Positions 1 through 6,815 of a stretch of 27,624 nucleotides of DNA are shown here, one piece after another. The notes beneath the pieces are model-generated. The model did no database searches. It saw only the letters and a list, made by a program, of their open reading frames with translations, and was not told the DNA's origin. The translations under genes were made by a program, and so were the position numbers. How positions within the stretch are numbered: the first letter of the stretch is position 1; each line of letters starts with the position of its first letter. The DNA comes from Stenotrophomonas sp. UBA7346 (lineage in GTDB: Bacteria > Pseudomonadota > Gammaproteobacteria > Xanthomonadales > Xanthomonadaceae). The stretch covers positions 1-27,624 of the forward strand of contig DKPB01000080.1 in NCBI GenBank assembly GCA_002471015.1, given 5' to 3'.

Positions 1-11
1 GCCACCTGGGC
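1..11 (-). tRNA. tRNA-Leu, 5' end only (cut by window edge)
   Basis: The first 11 bases, read on the minus strand, are identical to the first 11 bases of the complete tRNA-Leu at 241-327 (GCCCAGGTGGC). They sit 14 bases downstream of a strong promoter at 26-54. The rest of the gene lies outside the window. I infer a second tRNA-Leu copy in tandem; another tRNA with the same 5' end cannot be excluded. Confidence 0.7.
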
Positions 12-25
12 GACTCAGGAGCGAG

Positions 26-54
26 ATTATGTAGGACGTTTCTGGTGCCGTCAA
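26..54 (-). promoter_or_regulatory. sigma-70 promoter of the partial tRNA-Leu
   Basis: On the minus strand a TTGACG box (49-54) is followed after exactly 17 bases by CATAAT (26-31), five of six matches to each consensus. The tRNA 5' end begins 14 bases further on. This is the best sigma-70 promoter in the window and fits a highly expressed tRNA gene. Confidence 0.75.
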
Positions 55-83
55 CAGGTTTGTGAAGAAAAAGCCCAAGCAGC

Positions 84-175
84 GTAGCCCGGGTAAGCGC
101 AGCGCACCCGGGGGGAGCCACGGGTGCCTTCGAGCGTTCGGGGAAACCCGGGTGGGCTGCGCTTACCCGGGCTAC
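84..175. repeat. large GTAG-headed palindrome (REP/SMAG-like)
   Basis: Two arms, 84-103 and 156-175, are perfect 20-bp inverted copies, each beginning with GTAG at the outside. They continue inward with a single mismatch for about ten more bases, to roughly 113 and 146. The GTAG heads and palindromic pairing resemble SMAG-type intergenic elements of Stenotrophomonas, but the stem sequence differs from the copies at 14107-14225 and 22059-22288. It lies between the two tRNA-Leu units and could fold into a very long hairpin. Confidence 0.75.
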
Positions 176-204
176 CGTGGCCTGTTTGTTCGAACCGCAG
201 AAAC

Positions 205-229
205 GAAAAAACCGGCTTTCGCCGGTTTG
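205..229 (-). terminator. rho-independent terminator after tRNA-Leu
   Basis: On the minus strand a perfect 6-bp GC-rich stem (ACCGGC, loop GAAA, GCCGGT; 211-226) is followed directly by a run of six T (205-210 on this strand). It begins 14 bases after the CCA end of the complete tRNA-Leu, so this tRNA is probably transcribed alone and not co-transcribed with the copy at the left edge. Confidence 0.85.
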
Positions 230-240
230 ATCTTGAAACG

Positions 241-327
241 TGGTGCCCAGGAGAGGACTCGAACCTCCACGGAGTTGCCCCCGCTAGCACCTGAAGCTAG
301 TGCGTCTACCAATTCCGCCACCTGGGC
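241..327 (-). tRNA. tRNA-Leu (anticodon CAG)
   Basis: A complete 87-nt type II tRNA read on the minus strand. The acceptor stem GCCCAGG pairs with CCTGGGC, followed by discriminator A and an encoded CCA (241-243). The anticodon stem is CTAGC/GCTAG and the loop TTCAGGT gives anticodon CAG, reading CUG codons, by far the commonest leucine codon in this DNA. A long variable arm and the T-loop GTTCGAGTC are present. It has its own promoter (342-370) and terminator (205-229). Confidence 0.97.
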
Positions 328-341
328 ACTTCAGGCCGCGC

Positions 342-370
342 AGTTTGAAGAGGATGCGCATCTTTGTCAA
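342..370 (-). promoter_or_regulatory. promoter of tRNA-Leu(CAG)
   Basis: On the minus strand a perfect TTGACA (365-370) is followed after 17 bases by CAAACT (342-347), a weaker -10 box, with a GC-rich discriminator before the tRNA 5' end at 327. Perfect -35 plus GC-rich discriminator is typical of stringently controlled stable RNA promoters. Confidence 0.65.
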
Positions 371-442
371 CGCTTTTTCACAAACATCTGCAGTGACCGT
401 GTGCGCACCCTGTACACCTGCGTCCATGTACCATGGAGGCTG

Positions 443-2956
443 ATGAAAAACAAAAAGACCACTGGGGCCGACAAGGCCCGCAAGTCCGCCACCGGCAGCA
501 AGCCGGGCAAGGCGCCGGGCAAAGCCCCCAAAGCAAAAAGTGCCAAGCTGCCGCCGTGGATGCCGGAGAGTCTGTCCGCGCCGGCGAAGTCGGCGGCCAA
601 GCCAGGCAAGGCCGGCCCCCGCGCCGCCGCCAAACCTGGCAAACGCAAATTCACCGACGATGCCGCGCCGCAGAGTTTCGTGCGCGGCCGTCGCAAGTCG
701 GGTCCGCCGGTGGCGGCCTTCGATGATCCTTATGCATCACGCGAGGCCGAGCGCTACGCGCAGCCCATCGCCAGCCGCGAGGCCATCCTGCAGCTGCTGG
801 ACCGCTGCGAAGGCCCGCAGAACGCCGAGGAAATCGGCGCAGCCCTGGGCCTGACCGAACCAGACCGCGCTGAAGCGCTGGGCAAGCGCCTGGGCGCGAT
901 GGTGCGCGATGGCCAGCTGGTGCAGAACCGCCGTGGCGGTTTCGCGCCGGTCAGCCAGCTGAGCCTGATTCCCGGCGTGGTCATCGCCAACCCGGAAGGC
1001 TTCGGCTTCCTGCGCCCGGACGAGGGCGGCGACGACCTGTTCCTGTCGCCCTACGAGATGCGCAAGGTCATGCATGGCGACCGCGCCTTGGCCAATGTCA
1101 CCGGCATTGACCGCCGTGGCCGCCGCGAAGGCGCCATCGCGCGGGTGCTGGAGCGCGGCGTCAATCGCCTGATCGGTCATTTCAGCGTGGAGGCCGGCAT
1201 CAATTACGTGGTGCCGGACGACAAGCGCATCCAGCGCAACATCCAGATCCCGGCCGATGCAACCGGCGGGGCGAAGGATGGCCAGCTGGTGGTCTGCGAA
1301 CTGACCCATGCGCCGGACTCGCGTCGTCCGCCGATCGGCAAGATCATCGCCGTGCTGGGTGACAAGCTGACCCCGTCGCTGGTGGTGGAGACCGCCATCC
1401 ACGGCCACGAGCTGCCGTATGAGTTCCCGCCGGAAGTGCTGGACGAAGCCACCGCCATCCCGATGACGGTGGAGCCGTCGATGATCGGCAAGCGCGTGGA
1501 CCTGCGTTCCCTGCCGCTGGTCACCATTGATGGTGAAGACGCCAAGGACTTCGACGATGCCGTGTACTGCGAGCCGAACCGGGATGGTTTCCGGCTGGTG
1601 GTGGCCATCGCCGACGTCTCCAACTACGTGCGCCCCGGCACGCCGCTGGATGACGAGGCCCAGCGCCGCGCTACCTCGGTGTACTTCCCCGGCTTCGTGG
1701 TGCCGATGCTACCGGAGACGCTGTCCAACGGCATCTGCTCGCTGCGGCCGAAGGAAGACCGCATGTGCTTTGTCTGTGACATGCAGGTGGGGCGCGATGG
1801 CCAGGTCAGCGGCTCGAAATTCTACGAAGCGGTGATGAATTCGCATGCGCGCCTGACCTATACCCAGGTATGGGGCGCGGTGGGTGAGGATGATGCCGAC
1901 GCCAAGGCCTTCATTGGCCCGTTGCTGCCGCAGATCCAGAACCTGCACCAGCTCTACCGCATCCTGTCCAAGGCGCGCGAGCGCCGTGGCGCCATCGAGT
2001 TTGAATCCTCGGAAGTGCGCTTTGTGCTGGACAACCGCGGCGAGGTCACCCAGGCCGGCATGATGGTGCGCAACGACGCCCACAAGCTGATCGAGGAATG
2101 CATGATCGCGGCCAACGTGGAAGCCGCGCGTTACCTGCTGTCCACCCATATCCCGGCACCGTTCCGCGTGCATGAGCGCCCGCCGGAATCCAAGTATGCC
2201 GACCTGCTGGAGTTCCTCAAGGAGTTCAAGCTGAGCCTGCCGGCCTGGAGCAAGGTGCAGCCGGGCGATTACACCAAGCTGCTGAAGAAGGTGCGCGAGC
2301 GCCCGGATGCGGCGCTGCTGGAGTCGGTGCTGCTGCGCAGCCAGTCGCTGGCGGTGTATTCGCCGGACAACAACGGCCACTTCGGTCTGGCGCTGGAGGC
2401 CTACGCGCACTTTACCTCGCCGATCCGTCGTTACCCCGACCTGCTGGTACACCGTGCCATCAAGTACGCGTTGACCGGCGGCCCGCGCGAGAAATACACC
2501 TATACCCCGCGCGAGATGGCAGCGCTGGCGCTGCAGTGTTCCGAGCGTGAGCGCCGGGCCGATGAGGCCGAGCGTGAGGTGGACGAGCGTTTCCGTGCCG
2601 CTTGGATGGAAAAGCACGTCGGCGGCCAGTTCGATGGCGTGATCAGCGGCGTGACCAGCTTCGGTCTGTTCGTCGAACTGGACGAGTCCAAGGTCAACGG
2701 CCTGGTCCACGTGACCCAGCTGCCGCACGACTATTACCAGTTCGATCCCATCCGCAAGACCTTGAGCGGTGACCGTCGTGGCAACGAATTCCGGCTCGGT
2801 GACCGGGTCCGCATCCTGGTGCTGAAGGCCAGCATGGAAGAGCGCAAGATCGACTTCCGGCTGATCGAAAAACTGGATGGCGAGCCGCTGGACGAAGGCC
2901 TGCCGCCGCTGCCCGAACGTGGCAAGCCGGCCAAGCGGGTCAAGCAGAAGTATTGA
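443..2956 (+). CDS. rnr: ribonuclease R (3'-5' exoribonuclease)
   Basis: RNase R degrades structured RNA processively from the 3' end and acts in rRNA and mRNA quality control. From the ATG at 443 (GGAGG three bases upstream) the product is 837 aa. Residues 1-90 are a Lys/Pro/Ala-rich basic tail, followed by a winged-helix region, cold-shock-like domains, the RNB catalytic domain with the signature IDGEDAKDFDD (D363, D369, D371, D372, spaced as the metal-binding Asp residues of E. coli RNase R), and a C-terminal S1 domain from about residue 725. The reading frame stays open upstream to 62, but that part runs antisense through a tRNA gene and is not coding. rlmB follows 121 bp downstream, the same order as in many proteobacteria. 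Confidence 0.95.
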   Translation: MKNKKTTGADKARKSATGSKPGKAPGKAPKAKSAKLPPWMPESLSAPAKSAAKPGKAGPRAAAKPGKRKFTDDAAPQSFVRGRRKSGPPVAAFDDPYASREAERYAQPIASREAILQLLDRCEGPQNAEEIGAALGLTEPDRAEALGKRLGAMVRDGQLVQNRRGGFAPVSQLSLIPGVVIANPEGFGFLRPDEGGDDLFLSPYEMRKVMHGDRALANVTGIDRRGRREGAIARVLERGVNRLIGHFSVEAGINYVVPDDKRIQRNIQIPADATGGAKDGQLVVCELTHAPDSRRPPIGKIIAVLGDKLTPSLVVETAIHGHELPYEFPPEVLDEATAIPMTVEPSMIGKRVDLRSLPLVTIDGEDAKDFDDAVYCEPNRDGFRLVVAIADVSNYVRPGTPLDDEAQRRATSVYFPGFVVPMLPETLSNGICSLRPKEDRMCFVCDMQVGRDGQVSGSKFYEAVMNSHARLTYTQVWGAVGEDDADAKAFIGPLLPQIQNLHQLYRILSKARERRGAIEFESSEVRFVLDNRGEVTQAGMMVRNDAHKLIEECMIAANVEAARYLLSTHIPAPFRVHERPPESKYADLLEFLKEFKLSLPAWSKVQPGDYTKLLKKVRERPDAALLESVLLRSQSLAVYSPDNNGHFGLALEAYAHFTSPIRRYPDLLVHRAIKYALTGGPREKYTYTPREMAALALQCSERERRADEAEREVDERFRAAWMEKHVGGQFDGVISGVTSFGLFVELDESKVNGLVHVTQLPHDYYQFDPIRKTLSGDRRGNEFRLGDRVRILVLKASMEERKIDFRLIEKLDGEPLDEGLPPLPERGKPAKRVKQKY

Positions 2957-2966
2957 TGCAGGTGGG

Positions 2967-2995
2967 GGCTCCGCCATGGCGGAGCCGCCTTTCTC
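2967..2995 (+). terminator. hairpin between rnr and rlmB
   Basis: A perfect 20-base palindrome (2967-2986, GGCTCCGCC and its complement meeting at AT) starts ten bases after the rnr stop and is followed by a short pyrimidine stretch with only three consecutive T. It may attenuate transcription into rlmB rather than fully stop it. The T-tract is weak. Confidence 0.5.
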
Positions 2996-3077
2996 GTCCC
3001 CTGCAGGCCGGTGGCAGCTGCGGGCGGGGCCGAATCGGCCTACCATTGCCACCCCCAGAAGTCCCCATGTGACGCCC

Positions 3078-3821
3078 ATGAGCAAGCAGAACCAGTGGAT
3101 CGTCGGCGTCAATGCCGTTGCTTCGTCGATCGAGAAAGACCCCGAAAACGTCCGTGAGGTCCTGATCGAGGCCGGTGCCAAGAACCCGCGCCTGGTCGAA
3201 ATCGAGGAAGAAGCCCTGCGCAAGGGCATCGACGTGCGCAAGGTCAACGCCCAGGCGTTGGGCGGCGTCGCCGGCCAGGTCCGCCACCAGGGCGTGGTTG
3301 CGCGTTACGCCGCGCCCAAGCTGTGGGCCGAAAACGAGCTGTCCGGCCTGATCGAAGCCGCTGAAGGCAAGGCGCTGGTGCTGGTGCTGGACGAGGTGCA
3401 GGACCCGCACAACCTCGGTGCCTGCCTGCGCAGTGCCGCTGCCGCCGGTGTCACCGCCGTGGTGATTCCCAAGGACAAGAGCGCGCCGGTCAATGCCACC
3501 GTGCGCAAGGTCAGTGCCGGCGCTGCCGATCGCATCCCGGTGGTGGCGGTGACCAACCTGGTCCGCACGATCAAGGAGATGCAGAAGCTGGGCGTATGGG
3601 TCTACGGCCTGGCCGGTGAAGTGGACGCCACCATCCACCAGCTCGATCTGCGCGGCAACGTGGCGCTGGTGATGGGGGGCGAAGGCGATGGCATGCGCCG
3701 CCTGACCCGTGAAACCTGCGACCAGCTGGTGCGCATCCCGATGCCGGGCGATATCGAAAGCCTCAATGTATCCGTGGCGACGGGTGTGGCATTGTTCGAG
3801 GCTGTCCGCCAACGCCTGTAA
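3078..3821 (+). CDS. rlmB: 23S rRNA (guanosine-2'-O-)-methyltransferase RlmB
   Basis: A SpoU/TrmH-family (SPOUT) enzyme that methylates the 2'-O of G2251 in the peptidyl-transferase P-loop of 23S rRNA using AdoMet. The chosen ATG gives 247 aa, close to the 243 aa of E. coli RlmB; the frame is open upstream but without family sequence. An N-terminal substrate-binding domain (about 1-95) is followed by the knotted catalytic domain with the three family motifs: DEVQDPHNLGACLRSA, VMGGEGDGMRRLT and the C-terminal IPMPGDIESLNVSVATG knot motif. It ends eight bases before the peptidase start. Confidence 0.95.
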   Translation: MSKQNQWIVGVNAVASSIEKDPENVREVLIEAGAKNPRLVEIEEEALRKGIDVRKVNAQALGGVAGQVRHQGVVARYAAPKLWAENELSGLIEAAEGKALVLVLDEVQDPHNLGACLRSAAAAGVTAVVIPKDKSAPVNATVRKVSAGAADRIPVVAVTNLVRTIKEMQKLGVWVYGLAGEVDATIHQLDLRGNVALVMGGEGDGMRRLTRETCDQLVRIPMPGDIESLNVSVATGVALFEAVRQRL

Positions 3822-3829
3822 GGAACCTC

Positions 3830-5035
3830 ATGCCCCGCACGCCGCCCCGTCTTTTCCTTCAATTGACTGTGGCGCTGGCGGGGCTCTGTGCCCTGGGCGC
3901 CGCTGCCCATGACGACGTCGCCCGGGACAGCTCGCGCGTACGCGCCCGTGATCTGGGCGTCGCCCCCGGCATCTTCGCGCCCGGCAGCAACAATGCGATC
4001 ACCGACGTGGCCGGCGTGCGCGTTGGCCAGGTGAGCTTGCGTGAGGGCGACACCGTGCGCACCGGGGTCACCGCGATCCTGCCGCATCCCGGCAATGCCT
4101 ATCGCTCGCGGGTGCCGGCGGCCCTGCATGTCGGCAATGGCTTCGGCAAATTCGTCGGCAGCACCCAGGTCAATGAACTGGGCGAGCTGGAAACCCCGAT
4201 CCTGCTGACCTGCACGCTGTGCGTGTGGAAGGCCGCCGATGCGATGGCCGAGTGGATGCTGGCGCAGCCGGACATGCAGCAGGTGCGTTCCTTGAACGTG
4301 GTGGTCGGAGAGACCAATGACGGTGGCCTCAATGACATCCGCGCCCGGCCGGTGACCGCCGATGCCGTGCGTCGAGCCTTGGAAGGTGCCAAGAGCGGGC
4401 CTGTGCAGGAAGGGAGCGTGGGCGCAGGCACAGGCACGGTGGCGTTCGGTTGGAAGGGCGGTATCGGCACCTCGTCGCGCAAGCTGCCCGAGAGCCTGGG
4501 CGGTTGGACGGTGGGTGTATTGGTGCAGGCCAATTTTGGCGGCGTGCTGCAGGTGGAAGGCGCGCCGGTCGGGCGCGAGCTGGACCGCTATGCGTTCCAG
4601 AATGCGGTTGCCGCGCAGGGCAATATGCGCGGGCTTGCCGACGATCGCGGCGATGGCTCGGTGATCATTGTGGTGGCCACCGATGCACCCTTGTCTGACC
4701 GCAACCTGCGGCGCCTGGCCTCGCGCGGAATGATGGGCCTGGGGCGTACCGGCAGTTCTGCCTCCAACGGCAGTGGCGACTATGTGCTGGCGTTTTCAAC
4801 CGCAGCATCGGTGCGGCGCGGGTTTGATGCTGCGCAACTGCAGACCACTGAACTGGCCAATGAGCAGATGAGCGCGGTGTTCCAGGCCAGCGTGGATGCG
4901 GTGGAAGAATCGGTCTACAACGCCTTGTTCATGGCGACCACGGTCAGTGGCAATGGGCAGACGGTGGAGGCGATACCGCTGGACAAGGTGCGGGAGGTTT
5001 TGCAGCGGCATGGGGTGAAAGCACCGGGGCAGTAG
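3830..5035 (+). CDS. secreted P1-family (S58, DmpA-like) self-cleaving aminopeptidase
   Basis: The 401-aa product starts with a signal peptide (hydrophobic LTVALAGLCALGAAA, cleavage expected near residue 26), so it should act in the periplasm or outside. The rest matches peptidase family S58, which includes DmpA and the beta-peptidyl aminopeptidases. These are Ntn-like enzymes that cut themselves before a Ser that becomes the new N-terminal nucleophile of the beta chain. Here the site is SNGSGDY, with cleavage predicted between Gly314 and Ser315; GRTGS just before it is also typical. Substrates in the family are short peptides with N-terminal small, D- or beta-amino acids; the substrate here is unknown. 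An AAGGA ribosome site overlaps the rlmB stop, so the two genes are probably co-transcribed. Confidence 0.88.
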   Translation: MPRTPPRLFLQLTVALAGLCALGAAAHDDVARDSSRVRARDLGVAPGIFAPGSNNAITDVAGVRVGQVSLREGDTVRTGVTAILPHPGNAYRSRVPAALHVGNGFGKFVGSTQVNELGELETPILLTCTLCVWKAADAMAEWMLAQPDMQQVRSLNVVVGETNDGGLNDIRARPVTADAVRRALEGAKSGPVQEGSVGAGTGTVAFGWKGGIGTSSRKLPESLGGWTVGVLVQANFGGVLQVEGAPVGRELDRYAFQNAVAAQGNMRGLADDRGDGSVIIVVATDAPLSDRNLRRLASRGMMGLGRTGSSASNGSGDYVLAFSTAASVRRGFDAAQLQTTELANEQMSAVFQASVDAVEESVYNALFMATTVSGNGQTVEAIPLDKVREVLQRHGVKAPGQ

Positions 5036-5387
5036 GGGGCTCGGAGTGCTGCAGACCGCAGAGATGGTTGTCGAAATCCCTTCTCCCGCGGGCGGGAGAA
5101 GGTGGCGCGGAGCGTCGGATGAGGGGGCTTTTGACGTTGTTTCTTCTCCCGCCTGCGGGGGGCGAACAGGCGCTCACGAGCCAAAGGCGCGTGACTTCTC
5201 TTACGTCCTGCGTGCCACGCATGGCCGGAGCGCGGAGCGCGGAGCGCGCTGCCCGACGAGACTGCCCCCGCGAAGGCCGGGGCGGATGAGGGGAGCTCTT
5301 CAGCTTCTCGGCCTTTCAGCGTTTGCTTCTCCGCTCGGCCCTCTCCCCAACCCCTCTCCCCAACCCCTCTCCCGGAGGGAGAGGGGC
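5036..5387. repeat. repeat-rich non-coding region
   Basis: No credible gene is seen in these 352 bases. They contain a perfect 11-bp inverted repeat (5079-5089 with 5092-5102), a degenerate relative near 5142-5162, a 13-bp unit CCCTCTCCCCAAC repeated in tandem about two and a half times (5340-5373), and the hairpin at 5364-5386. The open frames crossing it encode only low-complexity sequence made by these repeats. Confidence 0.6.
5364..5386 (-). terminator. hairpin after macC
   Basis: A perfect 10-bp stem (CCCCTCTCCC / GGGAGAGGGG) with a three-base loop ends two bases beyond the macC stop. There is no T-run on the minus strand side, so it may act as a transcript 3' end or stabiliser. The same stem sequence belongs to the tandem CCCTCTCCCC repeat next to it. 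Confidence 0.45.
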
Positions 5388-6815
5388 TCACGAGGCCCCA
5401 CCACCCAGCGCCTTGTACAGCGTCACATCGTTGACCAGCTGGCTGCGCTTGGTCTGCGCCAATGACAGCTCGGCGTTGCGGCGGGTCTGCTCGGCTTCCA
5501 GCCAGGTGCGCAGGTCGGTGGCGCCGGCGCGGTAACGCACTTCGTACAGGCGCGCGATTTCCACCGCTTCGTCATACGACGCCTGCGCGGCAGCTACCTG
5601 CTCGGCCAGCCGGGTGCGCGCCGACAAGGCGTTGTCCACCTCCGACAGCGCGGTATACAGCGTGCGGCGGAAATCATTGGCGGCGATCTGATAGGAAAGA
5701 TCAGCCGATTTGATGTCCAGCTGCATCTGCCGGAACTTCAGGAACGGCAGGCTCAAGCCAGCCCCCAGGGTTGCCACCGGATTGGTCAGCACATCGCCCA
5801 GCGAAGGACTGGAACTGCCTACCGCGCCGCTCAGGCTCAGGCTGGGGTAATAGCTGGTGGCGGTGACCTTGATGTTCTTCAGCGACTGCCGCAGGCGCAG
5901 CTCGGCAGCACGCAGGTCCGGCCGGCGGGCAAGCAACTCGGCAGGCATGCCTTCGACCAGGGCCGGGCTCTGCGCGACATCGAGGTTCTGCGGCTCGTTC
6001 GCCAGCGGCCACGGCTGGCCATCCAGCAGTACGGTCAAGGCATTGCGGGTTTCCACTCGCTGCTGTTCCAGCTGCGATTGCGCGGCTTTCTGACTCTCGA
6101 TGTTCTGCTGCGCCTGGCGCACTTCCAGCCGCGATACGCCGCCCGCATCAAACTGGGTCTGCACCAGGGAAGCAGTGCGCTGCAGGCGCTCAAGATTGGC
6201 TTGGCCGGTGGCAATCGCCTGGTTGAGGTAGCCCAACTGCCAGTACAACTCGGTGCTCTGGCCGACCAGGCTCAGCGTGGTGCTCTGCAGGTCCTGTGCG
6301 GTGGCCTGCGCCTCCCATTGGGCGATGTCGCGCTGGCCGCGCAGCTTGCCCCACAGGTCCAGTTCCCAGCCCAGCGACACGCTGGCGCTGTGGTTGCGCG
6401 ACCAGTCGTCGCCACTGTCGATGCTGCGGCTGCCGTTGGCGCTGACCGAGCCGCTGGCCTGTGGCCACAGGTCGGCAGAGGCCAGTCCGGCCTGGGCGCG
6501 GGCACGTTCCAGCTTCAAACCGGCCGAGGCCATGTCGGTGTTGCTGGCCAGTACGCGCTCGATCAGCTGGTCCAGGTTCGGATCGGCGAAGCCCTGCCAC
6601 CAGGCATCGGCATGCACATCGGCAACCGGTGCGGTCACTTCGTGCTCGATGGCCTGCACCGGCGCATTGGCAGCAGCGTCGCCGCGTCCATAGACGTTGG
6701 GTACGCGCAGGTCGGCGGCCGGGTCGGCGCTGGGCGTGGTGGCGCAGCCGGCCAAGGCAGCGGTCAGGGCGGCGGAGAGCAGCAGGGGACGCAGTAGGTT
6801 CATGGTCATCTTCAT
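5388..6815 (-). CDS. macC: outer-membrane efflux lipoprotein, MacC/OprM (NodT) type
   Basis: The TolC-like channel of the MacAB pump. The 475-aa product has a lipoprotein signal ending in the lipobox LAGC (Cys24), then two repeated outer-membrane efflux protein domains (roughly 75-270 and 290-470) with long helical stretches and the RRPDLRAAE motif of NodT-family proteins. Its ATG overlaps the macB stop as ATGA, which implies translational coupling. In-frame ATG codons at 6809 and 6803 are alternative starts and leave the lipobox intact. In S. maltophilia this third gene is, from memory, known as part of macABC; many other bacteria lack a channel gene in the mac operon and use TolC. Confidence 0.9.
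   Translation of the reverse strand: MKMTMNLLRPLLLSAALTAALAGCATTPSADPAADLRVPNVYGRGDAAANAPVQAIEHEVTAPVADVHADAWWQGFADPNLDQLIERVLASNTDMASAGLKLERARAQAGLASADLWPQASGSVSANGSRSIDSGDDWSRNHSASVSLGWELDLWGKLRGQRDIAQWEAQATAQDLQSTTLSLVGQSTELYWQLGYLNQAIATGQANLERLQRTASLVQTQFDAGGVSRLEVRQAQQNIESQKAAQSQLEQQRVETRNALTVLLDGQPWPLANEPQNLDVAQSPALVEGMPAELLARRPDLRAAELRLRQSLKNIKVTATSYYPSLSLSGAVGSSSPSLGDVLTNPVATLGAGLSLPFLKFRQMQLDIKSADLSYQIAANDFRRTLYTALSEVDNALSARTRLAEQVAAAQASYDEAVEIARLYEVRYRAGATDLRTWLEAEQTRRNAELSLAQTKRSQLVNDVTLYKALGGGAS

Noticed and set aside
62..442. N-terminal extension of the rnr reading frame
   Set aside because: It runs antisense through a complete tRNA-Leu, its terminator and a palindrome; RNase R homology and a ribosome site begin at 443.
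1709..3247. Long antisense frame over rnr (512 codons), and similar long frames antisense to macAB, macS, both pstS genes and the porin
   Set aside because: High-GC shadow frames opposite well-identified genes; their products lack recognisable domains and are rich in Arg/Ala/His/Gly as expected for such shadows.
5046..5465. Short open frames on both strands after the peptidase
   Set aside because: They consist of translated intergenic repeats, lack ribosome sites, and overlap the macC 3' end.
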